DNA of 64,000 bases from Desulfuromonas sp. TF (GTDB lineage Bacteria; Desulfobacterota; Desulfuromonadia; Desulfuromonadales; ATBO01), in assembly GCF_000472285.1 (NCBI RefSeq), contig NZ_KI421416.1:12032-76031 (forward strand). The letters run 5' to 3'. Both the position numbers and the translations under genes were made by a program. Numbering within the stretch: the stretch's first letter is position 1; the number at the start of each line of letters is the position of its first letter. Below, piece after piece: positions 8,390-17,941 of this stretch. The notes under the pieces are model-generated. The model did no database searches, was not told the origin of the DNA, and saw nothing but the letters and a program-made list of their open reading frames with translations.

Positions 8390-9286
8390 TTATACTTCAA
8401 CCACATCGAAGGTCTCAGGATTTTTAACCCAGAAAAGACGAGTCTTGCCATAAAAAGAGGCCCAACCAGAAAAAGAGCTTTGTGGTCCATATATTTCATC
8501 GCATCGCGCAAGAATATACATATCTTCAACTTCGCCGCCATGACCTCTCAGATACTCAAACTCACCGAAACGGTCCCAATCCTGTGATTCATTGCTGCAG
8601 ATTATGAATAAGATCTTCTTCCCTAGATGATTTTGCCTTATTTTCCTCATAAGTTCTAAATAACGATGGGTTTCAAAAAAAAACTTTCCGTTTTGCCAAA
8701 TCCTGTAATCACCCTGCCGGATATGAATCCCGACCAAAAAATCACATTTCTCCCGTGCGGCCGAAACAAAATCCTCAACCACGTGAGCTTTACCCTTGAT
8801 GAGAGAGAAATAATCCCTTATCGTATCCGCATGCCGTTCCAAAACCTGCGAATTTACTACAGGCCACCCAGCATAAAAGAGGACGGAGTGTTTTTTTATT
8901 TCTTGCCGGAGTGCTTCATCGAGAAAAGAGAAACATCCGCGCTCGTCTGGCTGGGCCACCTTAAGGCCAAAATAGACTCCGATTTTTTTCAGGAACGGTT
9001 CCAGGGCATTAAGAATCACATAGGAAATTCTATTAACAATCCGAGGAAGAAGTATTCCCGGACATCCGCAAAGAGCATTTCCGTTGGAGCCCTCGAAAGA
9101 TTCAGCATATTCATCGAATGTCAAATTAACAATTGGGATATTGTATTCGAGCGAAATGGCCATAAATGCTCTCAAATAAGCCAGGCGATTGCCAAGCTGT
9201 CCATTTTTACAGGCAAGGATAATCAATTCCCTCCTCCCCAAATTTGCTTTTGAGGATTTTGTATTCGGAAATATCGAGAATACCAT
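8390..9286 (-). CDS. Divergent GT11-like (fucosyltransferase-type) glycosyltransferase
   Basis: A 298-residue protein with the landmarks of the alpha-1,2-fucosyltransferase (GT11) fold: CKNGQLGNRLAYLRAF near residue 26 in place of the usual GGLGNQMFQY, the donor-binding VGIHIRQGDYR motif near residue 195, and a C-terminal GPQSSFSGWASFYG where classical members have NSSFSWWGAWL. The acceptor is unknown; fucose as donor is an inference from the family. Codon use looks more AT-rich than in neighbouring glycosyltransferases, suggesting separate acquisition. ATG at 9286, 12 bases after the upstream stop. Confidence 0.72.
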   Translation of the reverse strand: MVFSIFPNTKSSKANLGRRELIILACKNGQLGNRLAYLRAFMAISLEYNIPIVNLTFDEYAESFEGSNGNALCGCPGILLPRIVNRISYVILNALEPFLKKIGVYFGLKVAQPDERGCFSFLDEALRQEIKKHSVLFYAGWPVVNSQVLERHADTIRDYFSLIKGKAHVVEDFVSAAREKCDFLVGIHIRQGDYRIWQNGKFFFETHRYLELMRKIRQNHLGKKILFIICSNESQDWDRFGEFEYLRGHGGEVEDMYILARCDEIYGPQSSFSGWASFYGKTRLFWVKNPETFDVVEV

Positions 9287-9298
9287 CGCGACATTAAT

Positions 9299-10456
9299 CT
9301 ACTTACCCTTATATACCCTCTGATAAATATCAATGGTCTTTCGAGCCGCGTTATACCAACTGAAATCACTGGCACGCTGCAAACCCGATATAGCCATATG
9401 GTTCCGTTGCGCCTCATCCCCCCAGACTTCAAGCAAGGTAGCTGCAATATCCTCTGCAGAATAGGGATCAAAATAGAACGCGGCCTCGCCGGCGATTTCA
9501 GGCAAGGCGGTGGCCCGGGCCACCGCAACAGGGCAGCCACATCCCATTGCCTCAATCACCGGCAAACCGAAGCCTTCAAACAAGGACGGAAATACCATGA
9601 GCCTGGCCAGGCTGTACATACACGGTAAGTCTTCATCCGGGACATAGCCAAGCCAACGCACCTGCCGTTCCAAACCCAATCGGAGAATTTCGCTTAAAAC
9701 TTGGCCATGGAAATCCATGGGCACACCGGTCAGTATAAGTTCACCATCGAAACGACTCTGCTGAACCATGATATATACCGCGTTAAGGAGTAGGAGGTGA
9801 TTCTTGTGTGCCCAGGTCGCGGCCGGAAAAATCATAAATGGCCGCTGGAGTGAGTATTTCTCAACCACAACAGCCAAGCGTTCCGGATCACCGATCCGCT
9901 CGAACCGGCTGGAACAGCCGTGATGGACTACATGGATTTTTTCGGCAGAAGCGTCATAACGTTCAACAAGGCTATCCTTGACATGCTGCGAGATGGCAAT
10001 GACAGCCTGGGCCTGCTCGACGGAGGCGCGGTATTCTCTATGCCGGCGATTGAGTTCCATGGTGGAGAACAGCATGGGAAAGAATTCATGCTGCATATCG
10101 TGGAATGTCAATACGGCAGGGTATGGCAATCCTTGGGGATTCAGGGTCGTCAGGGGATGGTGCATGACATCCACAGGCAGCCCTTGTAAATGCCGGGTCA
10201 GCAGATCAAAACCTCCAAGATGTCGTCCCAAGCCGCGCAGAAACCAGTTTAGGCTCGGTTTCTCAATGGCGTGCAGTTGCAGTTTGAAGTTGGGGAGAGA
10301 AGAGCGGAAACCGGCTGCGGCCATAGGATCACATAGCACCAGATATTCATTGTGCGTATCCACCTCCTGCAGAGCTCGAAACAGGTTGACCAAGTAGGTT
10401 TCGACCCCTCCGCGCCCTGGAGTATAGCCAAGCAGGTTTAGAGCGACCCGCATCAT
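9299..10456 (-). CDS. GT4-family glycosyltransferase
   Basis: A 385-residue retaining GT-B enzyme. The N-terminal domain starts RVALNLLGYTPGRGGVETYL, and the C-terminal nucleotide-sugar domain has FPSLFEGFGLPVIEAMGCGC, with the E-x7-E motif of GT4. A mannosyl- or rhamnosyl-type activity is common for such proteins, but the donor cannot be told from sequence. Candidate starts are GTG at 10459 and ATG at 10456; I use ATG, which shares one base with the upstream stop (TGATG) and follows an AAGGGAGAG site. Confidence 0.85.
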   Translation of the reverse strand: MMRVALNLLGYTPGRGGVETYLVNLFRALQEVDTHNEYLVLCDPMAAAGFRSSLPNFKLQLHAIEKPSLNWFLRGLGRHLGGFDLLTRHLQGLPVDVMHHPLTTLNPQGLPYPAVLTFHDMQHEFFPMLFSTMELNRRHREYRASVEQAQAVIAISQHVKDSLVERYDASAEKIHVVHHGCSSRFERIGDPERLAVVVEKYSLQRPFMIFPAATWAHKNHLLLLNAVYIMVQQSRFDGELILTGVPMDFHGQVLSEILRLGLERQVRWLGYVPDEDLPCMYSLARLMVFPSLFEGFGLPVIEAMGCGCPVAVARATALPEIAGEAAFYFDPYSAEDIAATLLEVWGDEAQRNHMAISGLQRASDFSWYNAARKTIDIYQRVYKGK

Positions 10457-11235
10457 CACTCTCCCTTACCACCGCTGGTCTGAAAGTCTTGCGGGAGCAA
10501 CGAACGGCGACGAAAAATAAAGCCTAGCAGGGATACAACAGGAATGCAGATAAGTATTTTAAACGTGGTATCTGAGACCGGTCTCGCGCTGAACAAATGG
10601 AGGTTGTGACCGTTGGTGGCATAATGCAAATCCAGTTTATCGGCAATGATCTGCAAGGTTTTTCGAGTAAAAAACGAAATATGCTGGCCATGTTCTGCGC
10701 CATAGTACCACCACGTGCCAAGTGGCGGGGGCGGGTCTGGAAGGAGCTGAGTAGTAAATAGGATATTGCGAGAAAGTTCGGCCATCTTCCGCACGCTTGC
10801 AAGTGGATCCGGAAAATGTTCAAAGACTTCGGCTGCTGTCAGGAGTTCATATCGTTCGCCACTATTGAGATCTGCGGCAAATCCGTCAGCGTAAAGGTTT
10901 TGGCAATGCCGGTCATACCAGAAGAATTCGTAACCTGCATCCCTCATCAGGCGGGTGAAGAGACCCGACCCGCCGCCAAAGTCGAGGAATCGGCCGTTCC
11001 GGCCAAACAAACATTCAATCACTACTCGTGTGGTTTTTGCGAACCGGAGGTTGCGATCCACCATGCCGACGTCACTACAGGTAATCGGTCTCGCATAAGC
11101 TTCTTCAAGCCAGCAAGGCTCGTTTACGTAAATGAATGCACACTGCGGACAATGCCTATAGACTGCCCAATGACGGCCGAGAACCTGCATGCTGCCAAAG
11201 TCCTCAGTTTCGGCATTACAGATCGGACAATGCAT
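10456..11235 (-). CDS. Zinc-ribbon class I SAM-dependent methyltransferase
   Basis: A 259-residue protein. Residues 1-40 form a zinc ribbon (MHCPICNAE, then HCPQCAFIYV, two Cys-x2-Cys pairs). A Rossmann methyltransferase follows, with SAM motif I FLDFGGGSGLFTRLM (about 88-102) and a motif near AAEVFEHFPDPLASVRKM. Zinc-ribbon methyltransferases are frequent in surface-glycan clusters, where they methylate sugars or cap chains; the substrate is unknown. The C-terminus has a hydrophobic stretch (FKILICIPVVSLLGFIF), a possible membrane anchor. TAATG overlap with the upstream gene. Confidence 0.82.
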   Translation of the reverse strand: MHCPICNAETEDFGSMQVLGRHWAVYRHCPQCAFIYVNEPCWLEEAYARPITCSDVGMVDRNLRFAKTTRVVIECLFGRNGRFLDFGGGSGLFTRLMRDAGYEFFWYDRHCQNLYADGFAADLNSGERYELLTAAEVFEHFPDPLASVRKMAELSRNILFTTQLLPDPPPPLGTWWYYGAEHGQHISFFTRKTLQIIADKLDLHYATNGHNLHLFSARPVSDTTFKILICIPVVSLLGFIFRRRSLLPQDFQTSGGKGE

Positions 11236-12149
11236 TATCCAAGACCTCGAAACACAATCATCAGCTTGCGGAAGAATGTGAGCTTTCTGAACATAATACG
11301 CCCTGTGAAGGCATCAGCTTGTCTATTAACCTGAATGTCCGCAGGATGGTTGAGTGGGAACAGCATCTCCGAAGTTGGGATCTCGGCAAAGCGGCTCTCT
11401 TCCGTTGTGTGTGTGGCGGCGGGGCCGAAACCAATATTTGAGATAAGATTAAAATTCGGCAAAACAGTCAGCAAGCCGTGACTCCAGCAGGCCAGAGTCC
11501 ACTGACAGGCCCAGCTGTCAATCTCCCCGGCCGCGACTTTGTCAAGGACATCCGTCCAGTACCGGACTTCCGCCTGACCCGGCAGAACGCTCGCCAGCTT
11601 CCCCTCGGCACGCCAAACAGGCCAGTCCCCCATGGCGTTGTCATTCATCAACCATGCCCTGCGCCATGTGGCCCATCCCCACACATGATTGAAGCGTGAG
11701 AAAAAATAACTATCTTCTCCTCGCTTGCGACCAAACTGAAAGTTTGATCCGCTGATCTGAGCAATCCGTGGTTCTTCGCGATAATGGTTGAGCAGTTCCA
11801 CACAAAACGGGAAGAAAGTAGGAGCCGGCAGACAATCATCTTCGAGGATAATCGCTTCTTCGACCAGGCTGAAGACCCAGTCCAGACCGCTCGAGACCCG
11901 GTGCCCGCAGCCCATATTGGCGGCCGCATAATTGGTATCCACTTGGCAGGGCCAGTCAATCGTATTTAGAATCGCTCTTGCCTGCTCGCAAAGGGCCGCC
12001 TCTCCCGGGCGATCGGGACGCGGCCCATCGGCTATGACCAGTAAACGCTCCGGGCGGACTTGGCGGACCGCGTCGAAAACCCGCATGGTGGTCTCTGGGC
12101 GGTTAAAAATTATCAGCACGATCGGGGTCTGCAGTTGGGGCAAAGTCAT
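11235..12149 (-). CDS. GT-A type glycosyltransferase (HlpA-like family)
   Basis: A 304-residue GT-A-like protein: IVLIIFNRPETTMRVFDAV at the N-terminus, the acidic EDDCLPAPTFFPF motif (about 100-112) as the metal/nucleotide site, and WGWATWRRAW (about 153-162), a hallmark of proteins loosely named hemolytic protein HlpA-like glycosyltransferases. The donor and acceptor are unknown. Overlaps both neighbours (ATGA at its start, TAATG at its end). Confidence 0.8.
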   Translation of the reverse strand: MTLPQLQTPIVLIIFNRPETTMRVFDAVRQVRPERLLVIADGPRPDRPGEAALCEQARAILNTIDWPCQVDTNYAAANMGCGHRVSSGLDWVFSLVEEAIILEDDCLPAPTFFPFCVELLNHYREEPRIAQISGSNFQFGRKRGEDSYFFSRFNHVWGWATWRRAWLMNDNAMGDWPVWRAEGKLASVLPGQAEVRYWTDVLDKVAAGEIDSWACQWTLACWSHGLLTVLPNFNLISNIGFGPAATHTTEESRFAEIPTSEMLFPLNHPADIQVNRQADAFTGRIMFRKLTFFRKLMIVFRGLG

Positions 12150-13015
12150 TCCATCATCCCACCATCAGGCCATGGTCGTCTCTGTGTAGAGAAAAGACAT
12201 CGTGTGCTCTGCCATTTTTTTGCCAACAGGTTTTGCCCCGGGCGCAAGGTCGGAAACAAGCGATATAACAATGAGGCAAGGCGGCTAGCCCTGACAGGCA
12301 TTTCGTAGACGTGACTGATGCATTTGAAACCAGTCATCGAAAGCATCTCCAGAAGTTCGCTCCGGGTATATTCCCGCCAGTGAAGACCAACGATCATGTT
12401 CGCCCGAGCAGAGAGCTGAACGGCAAAATCCGAAATTGGATTGTGGATTGATCGCCCGCGCAGCAAATTAATCCGGTTGGGCAACGAAACCAGGTTCGGC
12501 AAAGCCAGATACAGGTGTCCATCAGTGTGCAAAACGCGGTTGATCTCGGCAATCACCGGCAGCGGATTAAAGTTCAGATGCTCGAGGGTTTCGCACATAA
12601 TCACAACATCAAAGCTGCCAGAATCGAAGGGGAGCTCATAGTCCTTCAGATTGAAGGCGACCGGTCCGATGGCAAATTGACGGTAACGCTCCTGCAAGCG
12701 CTCGTTCGTCATAAATTCAGGAATATCCAAGGCCGTCACCTGCATGCCGAGCCGTGCAAGAGAGAAACTGACCACACCGAGAAATGCGCCGATTTCCAGA
12801 ACTCGTATAGGCCGGTTTTGAGTCTTTTCTCTTGCGCATACCTTGGTCACATCGAGCAATGTTCTGCGATAAGAAGGGCGCGCATTCTCCAAGTATGCCC
12901 GCTCACCGTCATGATCGCCAATGTTCAGGAGATCAATCGGGTGTTCCTGCAAATCCGACACTGCCAGATCAAGTACCTGAAATACTCTTTCGATGGATAG
13001 ATCCATACCTGTCAC
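12146..13015 (-). CDS. Class I SAM-dependent methyltransferase
   Basis: A 289-residue methyltransferase with motif I VLEIGAFLGVVSFSLARLG (about 72-90), the acidic post-I strand ALDIPEF, and SFDVVIMCETLEHLNFNPL (motif II region), as in sugar or lipid methyltransferases of the UbiE/COQ5-like fold. The C-terminus has basic and hydrophobic segments. Two starts are possible: the GTG at 13015, which overlaps the upstream stop as GTGA, and an ATG at 13006; I keep the former because it conserves the local coupling pattern. Substrate unknown. Confidence 0.8.
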   Translation of the reverse strand: MTGMDLSIERVFQVLDLAVSDLQEHPIDLLNIGDHDGERAYLENARPSYRRTLLDVTKVCAREKTQNRPIRVLEIGAFLGVVSFSLARLGMQVTALDIPEFMTNERLQERYRQFAIGPVAFNLKDYELPFDSGSFDVVIMCETLEHLNFNPLPVIAEINRVLHTDGHLYLALPNLVSLPNRINLLRGRSIHNPISDFAVQLSARANMIVGLHWREYTRSELLEMLSMTGFKCISHVYEMPVRASRLASLLYRLFPTLRPGQNLLAKKWQSTRCLFSTQRRPWPDGGMME

Positions 13016-14268
13016 GACTCACCGGTGATTCTGGTTACGGAATCAAATAGGATCAGATACTGCTTAGCGATCACTTCCGTGCTGAAATGTTGTGTCACAT
13101 GTTGCATTGTGGATGCTTGCATGCGCTCACACAGACCCCGCTGGAGCAAACTGCTGGATCGCCACAGAAGACTCCTCAAATCCTGACATTGTACCAGAAA
13201 GCCGCTCAGGCCGTCTGCAATAAGTTCGCGATTACCACCGACATCAAACGTGACCATCGGCACCCCGCAGCAACCGGCTTCCAGGAGCGCCATGCTAAAA
13301 TTTTCGATCAGCGTCGGCGATACCCCGAAAGAGCAGGATTTAAGCAAAGCGATCGTCTCGCAATGACTGGTCTGGCCGGGCATATAAATTCGTGCATGTT
13401 CGGGAACTCTTTCCAGTTCCGATACAAGCTTGGCATCGATATTCCCGGACAGGTAAAATCCAATCGGACCAGCGAAATCACTGGCGAGGGAACGGATGAT
13501 CTCCGGTATAAAGCCTGACCCTTTCAAGGGACTGCCAGCGGAAGGGATGTATACTACCGGAGCCTCCGGAGCAAGCCGTAAATGTCGGCGAACATCGTTT
13601 ACTTCGATAGACTGGATCAGGGCGACATCGACTGCATTGGGAATGACTACAGCTTCCCCTTCGAATCGATAAACCTCCCGAAAGATTTTACGGATGTAGT
13701 CCGACGGGCAGACAACAAGGTCAACAGTCTTCAAGGCCTTCTGCTCGAGGGCCGTGGCTTTGACCGCATCAACTTTACAGAAGGCTCCAAAAGACGGCTC
13801 CGCAACAAAACGCATCGGCACATGGTGGACAACCTGGATTACAGTTGCCCAGGCTTTGGGAAGGCACAGCCCGGGAGCTCCGCGATCGGGGATAATCAGA
13901 ATATCGGGATCAATGTGTCGGAGATGCCGCTTCATCCGCAGGGCACCGGGGATCGAGCCGATGATGTCATTTAGTTGGTAGGCGATCTGCCGCGAACCGT
14001 GCAACCTCAGATAAGCCGTGACACCCAGACCGAGTAGTGACCTCATCCTCGCCGACGCCCCGGCACGGATGATGCCCGGTTCGTCCGGACGCTGTTCAGG
14101 CTCGTTATATGTCAACAGAGTTGCAAGACAGCCAACCCCTGCCAGTGCACTATAAAGGTTATAGTGGGCGCTGGCCACCCCACCAATCCGGGCGGGGGGC
14201 GCTGATGGCGCTGCGATTGCAACCTTATAACGGCATGCAGGATTCATCGGCGTTGTCGCTGACATCAT
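13012..14268 (-). CDS. GT4-family glycosyltransferase
   Basis: A 418-residue GT-B protein. The N-terminal domain has PSAPPARIGGVASAHYNLYS, and the C-terminal half contains VVYIPSAGSPLKGSGFIPEI and LIENFSMALLEAGCCGVPMV, corresponding to the E-x7-E donor site of GT4 enzymes. It likely transfers one sugar in the surface glycan built by this cluster; specificity unknown. The ATGATG start overlaps the stop of the upstream gene by four bases. Confidence 0.84.
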   Translation of the reverse strand: MMSATTPMNPACRYKVAIAAPSAPPARIGGVASAHYNLYSALAGVGCLATLLTYNEPEQRPDEPGIIRAGASARMRSLLGLGVTAYLRLHGSRQIAYQLNDIIGSIPGALRMKRHLRHIDPDILIIPDRGAPGLCLPKAWATVIQVVHHVPMRFVAEPSFGAFCKVDAVKATALEQKALKTVDLVVCPSDYIRKIFREVYRFEGEAVVIPNAVDVALIQSIEVNDVRRHLRLAPEAPVVYIPSAGSPLKGSGFIPEIIRSLASDFAGPIGFYLSGNIDAKLVSELERVPEHARIYMPGQTSHCETIALLKSCSFGVSPTLIENFSMALLEAGCCGVPMVTFDVGGNRELIADGLSGFLVQCQDLRSLLWRSSSLLQRGLCERMQASTMQHVTQHFSTEVIAKQYLILFDSVTRITGES

Positions 14269-15296
14269 CTAGCTCCCAGCAAACATCGACGCCAGAACTG
14301 CAACCGTTGCTGCCATGGGGCGCGATAAACTTGTTTAAACGGGGAATTATGCCAGGCACGATAAGCCACCGCACCAAGGGTGATCGACTGCTCACAGGTA
14401 TAGAACCAACGTTGGGCCAGCATAGCACTAAACGCAGGTTCGGTATAGATCGCCTGCTTCTGATTGGCTGCCTGCAAACGCAATAACCAGGCATGAACCC
14501 GCTCGAGGAACTTCCGGTCGGTTTGCGTATCCCAAAGCGCTAGAGTATCATGGATGGCCATTTCATCGACACTTGGAGTCAGGCCCAATTCTTCCAACGA
14601 TCGCTTTCGTACCCTGCTTGCGGTCGCAAGCTTTTCCTGCCGTCTGCGACCACCGATGCTCTCGCCATGAATCCGGTAGCGGAGCAGCACCTCCCCCATA
14701 TTCGCTGTCCTGAATAACCGGGCACAGCGGCTCCAGAGTTCGTAGTCCTCTGCATAAGGATAATGCTTGTTATATCGCAGGCCATATTTATCGACCAGCG
14801 CTTTGCGTAACATAACGGTCGGATGGTAAAGCACCGATTCAAAAAGCAAACGGCACAGGATCTCGTCATGAGTTCCCGGTGACTGCCACTGGATTTTCGA
14901 TTCCTGAGAGAACGCCTCCATCCAAGTCCCGCAGATACCCACATCCGGATTGGCATCCATGAAGGCCAGTTGTTTTTCCAGGCGTTGCGGCAGGCTAATG
15001 TCATCGGCGTCCATGCGGGCGACGTATTCACCGCGCGCCTCATCGAGACCCCGATTGAGAGCCGCCACCAGCCCGAGATTGTACGGCTGCCGAAGCAGTC
15101 GGATACGCTCGTCCCTGCGGGCCGTAACCCGGGTGGTGCTATCGTCGGTGGAGCCGTCGTCAACCACAAGCAGCTCGAAATTGGCGAAGGTCTGGTCAAG
15201 GATGCTGTCGAGAGCGGCATCCAGATGAGCCGCGCCTTGGTAGACCGGCATCAGGACTGTCACGCGCACCGGCGCCTGCGACTTCTGCTCAGTCAT
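14265..15296 (-). CDS. GT2-family glycosyltransferase
   Basis: A 343-residue inverting GT-A enzyme with VTVLMPVYQGAAHLDAAL at the N-terminus, VVDDGSTDDS (about 44-53) and the DXD-bearing ARMDADDISLPQRLEKQ (about 92-108). The C-terminal 120 residues are basic and rich in Arg/Trp. I take the ATG at 15296; a TTG two codons upstream is in frame. Overlap with the upstream fucosyltransferase gene is eight bases. It is similar in layout to the gene at 20330-21343, suggesting related sugar additions. Confidence 0.87.
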   Translation of the reverse strand: MTEQKSQAPVRVTVLMPVYQGAAHLDAALDSILDQTFANFELLVVDDGSTDDSTTRVTARRDERIRLLRQPYNLGLVAALNRGLDEARGEYVARMDADDISLPQRLEKQLAFMDANPDVGICGTWMEAFSQESKIQWQSPGTHDEILCRLLFESVLYHPTVMLRKALVDKYGLRYNKHYPYAEDYELWSRCARLFRTANMGEVLLRYRIHGESIGGRRRQEKLATASRVRKRSLEELGLTPSVDEMAIHDTLALWDTQTDRKFLERVHAWLLRLQAANQKQAIYTEPAFSAMLAQRWFYTCEQSITLGAVAYRAWHNSPFKQVYRAPWQQRLQFWRRCLLGAR

Positions 15297-16191
15297 TGGC
15301 AACCTGCAGCCAGCCAGCCGGAAGGAGGTCCGCCGTCTGCCGGTCAGGCTCTGCGAACCAACGTTGCGGGGCGACTACGACCTTATCGGGATTGTCAATA
15401 AGCCAGGCCCCCCACCAACTGAACGAGCTGTTGGCAATGATGGCATGTCGACAGAGACTCATGAGTTGCATATCGAGGTGGCCCCGATCGGGAGGGTTAT
15501 GATTTACGTATGTGGTCGGAACATCCAGCCGCAGGTGGTTGGCAACCCACTCAGAATCGTCTGAAAAAACGAAAATGTGCGGGTCTGTGACCTGGGCACG
15601 AAGCGCAGACATTGCGTTGGCATAGTAAGAAGGCGAGAGGAGTCCGTGGAAGGCTCTGGTCTTGCCGCTGGTGGCGTAATCACCTCGGCGGACATGGACA
15701 GCCACTGCATCGACACGCCCGATATGTTTGGATAGCTCAAGATTCTGGCCAACCAGCGGAGTGCGGACGGCCAGTTCCCGCCGGATGATCTCGGCCTGAT
15801 CGTTGAAGTAACGTTCTGAGTGCCAGTATCCCTGCAGGTAGACATTATCCGGGAGGGTCAGCACCTCTGGGTCGAACCGCCCCGTCCGCTCTTTGACAAT
15901 GTGTGATCGGTAATGGGAGAAACCAGACAACCGTCGCAGGTGCAGCCGCATCCTTTGCCAGCAGTCGCGGCAGCGGCCGCTCAGCTCAGCGACCTCGTCG
16001 GGGCCGGCGAACCGAGCGCGAATCCCTAGATGGCCGAGCTCATAACGGCGCGGCGTATCCTCCGGTGGCGCCTGAGCGAAATATCCGGAGTCAAAGGCCA
16101 GTTCGGCATCGTGCTGCAATGCCAATCGCCTGGCCGCAGCGTATTGGAACATCTGGTTGCCAAGTCCGCCCATCAGTCGGACAATGATCAT
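15289..16191 (-). CDS. Alpha-1,2-fucosyltransferase-type GT11 enzyme
   Basis: A 300-residue protein with the full GT11 signature: MIIVRLMGGLGNQMFQYAAA at the start, the donor-binding VAVHVRRGDYATSG (about 183-196) and IIANSSFSWWGAWLIDNP near residue 265. It should transfer a fucosyl-like residue from a GDP-sugar; no GDP-fucose synthesis gene is present in the window, so the donor would come from elsewhere. The open frame extends upstream but would overlap the previous gene; the ATG at 16191 begins exactly at the conserved fold. A divergent relative lies at 8390-9286. Confidence 0.92.
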   Translation of the reverse strand: MIIVRLMGGLGNQMFQYAAARRLALQHDAELAFDSGYFAQAPPEDTPRRYELGHLGIRARFAGPDEVAELSGRCRDCWQRMRLHLRRLSGFSHYRSHIVKERTGRFDPEVLTLPDNVYLQGYWHSERYFNDQAEIIRRELAVRTPLVGQNLELSKHIGRVDAVAVHVRRGDYATSGKTRAFHGLLSPSYYANAMSALRAQVTDPHIFVFSDDSEWVANHLRLDVPTTYVNHNPPDRGHLDMQLMSLCRHAIIANSSFSWWGAWLIDNPDKVVVAPQRWFAEPDRQTADLLPAGWLQVAND

Positions 16192-16234
16192 AACCGCCCC
16201 CGATGCGCTGCCATTAGTCTGTACAGAAATGTTG

Positions 16235-17941
16235 TCACACCGTTTCCCTCTGTTCATCGCGAAACTGCTGCAGCAGTTTCTGAATAATCTCGAACTCCTT
16301 TTCGTACCAGGCCTTAGGTACCGATCGGTCATAACCGCCCGGCTGAAACCGGCTGCTGGCAGCAATCATATCGTTGATGACTTGGGAATCCCCATCCGCC
16401 GCCCTTTGCAGTTGATCTACCCAGTAGTTAAAACTGCCGCCGGGGTCGCAGACCTCACGCCGTTCACGGGAAAGTGCCCGAGTACTCAAGGCGAAGTGGA
16501 ATAGCAGGCCGCAGATGTTCTGGCCGAAAGCCCCGTCTTTCGGAGTCAAGCCGATGTAGCTGGTCAGGGGGAGGTTAAACTTGGGCCCCATGTGGTTGAT
16601 GTCCAGGAAATGGTTAGCCGCTACCCCATTGTCGCATCCTCCGGGCAGGTAGGGATGGCGCGGATTCGGCTCAGGAAGACCCCGCATCCGGCGGAGTCGC
16701 CGCCGCAGGCGGTCGCCAATTGGCATTTCACCCCCGGGGGTCGCCCGAGTGAAGCCGATTTGTTCAGAAGCCACCCGTGCCAGAGCGGTCGGCATGACTC
16801 GGTAAAGGTTGTTGGTGCAGGTGAACGACTCATTATCGTAAAGACCAGCAGACGGAGTGTAACCTGTGGCCGGTTGCCACCAGTTCCGGGCTGTATCGCG
16901 ACGTGCATAACCGGTGGACAGCCCCGTGTCGAGACCGACCGAACTGCAACCGTATTTCTCAATCAGCCAGATCGGGAAGGAGAGCCATTCATCAATCAAC
17001 GGCATGGCATCGGCATCGGTCATAGCTACGTATTGCTCCTGCACCAAATCAAGGCCGTAATCGAGCAATAATCCCACATCGGCATCATGATTTTTATTTG
17101 GACGCTCGAACCTGTTGAAGATGATCCTCTCGTCACCGGCAAAGTATGCGCGGGCCTTCTCGTAACTGCCGTCACCACTGGCATCGTCCAGCACATAGAT
17201 GCGTTCGTCAAGATTCTTATTACGCCGGGCTTGCATCCTTTCCAGACAAGGCCGCAGAAAGGTCCAGCTCTCCCAGTGCGGAAGCAGGATGGCCATACTT
17301 TTCGGTTCGTCACGCGCATCCAAGGTCATGCCTAGCACGCGGATGTGGCGGTACACGTCAGTCTGTCGCTGCCCGAAGCGGGCCAGTTGGGGATCAACCG
17401 AGGTCAGGCTGTCATTCGGCAGGCTGGGAATGGTGACTCCCAAGAACTGCTCCAACTCGCGGGTCTGAGTGCGGGACAGGCCTAGATTCTCGCTGACATC
17501 CATGGTGACAACGACACGGTGGCGGGCAAGACGCAGCATCTCGCGCAGCACCGCAATCGGGTCGGGCATCTCCTCTATGGCGGAGATGCTGAAGGTGTAG
17601 GGGAAGGCGTCGTCCTCCAGCGGGATCGCCGTGGCGTCGCTGATGATCAGTCGTCCATCAGGCCACTTCTGGTGATGCAAAGGGTGATCGAGGCGGTTCA
17701 GGTCCCGGCAGTCAACCGAACAGGCTGCGGGGAAACTCTTGAACAGCACGAACGGATAGGTGCCGCCGACATCGAGACAGTGGGTCGCTGCGGGAACCCG
17801 GCTGACCAGATAGGGGTACTCCCAGATCCGCTGCCAGAAGTTCGGCGGTAGCGGGTTTCGACTGTTCCACTGCCGCCAAAGCGGCAGTTCCATGTCGCGC
17901 CAGTTCGCCCAGCGCAGATCGGTCACGGCCCAGCGTCTCAT
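16235..17941 (-). CDS. Fused methyltransferase-like and glycosyltransferase-like protein
   Basis: A 568-residue two-part protein. Residues about 50-160 resemble a class I methyltransferase: HCLDVGGTYPFVLFKSF as a degenerate motif I, then VDCRDLN, ATAIPLEDDAF and SAIEEMPDPIAVLREMLRLA. From about 215 a GT-A glycosyltransferase follows: SMAILLPHWESWTFLRPCL, VLDDASGDGSYEKA, and DXD-like AMTDADAMPLIDEWL near residue 300. The remaining 250 residues include YLPGGCDNGVAANHFLDINH. Both activities are inferred. It overlaps wecB by four bases (ATGA) and is followed by 43 bases before the GT11 gene. Confidence 0.72.
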   Translation of the reverse strand: MRRWAVTDLRWANWRDMELPLWRQWNSRNPLPPNFWQRIWEYPYLVSRVPAATHCLDVGGTYPFVLFKSFPAACSVDCRDLNRLDHPLHHQKWPDGRLIISDATAIPLEDDAFPYTFSISAIEEMPDPIAVLREMLRLARHRVVVTMDVSENLGLSRTQTRELEQFLGVTIPSLPNDSLTSVDPQLARFGQRQTDVYRHIRVLGMTLDARDEPKSMAILLPHWESWTFLRPCLERMQARRNKNLDERIYVLDDASGDGSYEKARAYFAGDERIIFNRFERPNKNHDADVGLLLDYGLDLVQEQYVAMTDADAMPLIDEWLSFPIWLIEKYGCSSVGLDTGLSTGYARRDTARNWWQPATGYTPSAGLYDNESFTCTNNLYRVMPTALARVASEQIGFTRATPGGEMPIGDRLRRRLRRMRGLPEPNPRHPYLPGGCDNGVAANHFLDINHMGPKFNLPLTSYIGLTPKDGAFGQNICGLLFHFALSTRALSRERREVCDPGGSFNYWVDQLQRAADGDSQVINDMIAASSRFQPGGYDRSVPKAWYEKEFEIIQKLLQQFRDEQRETV

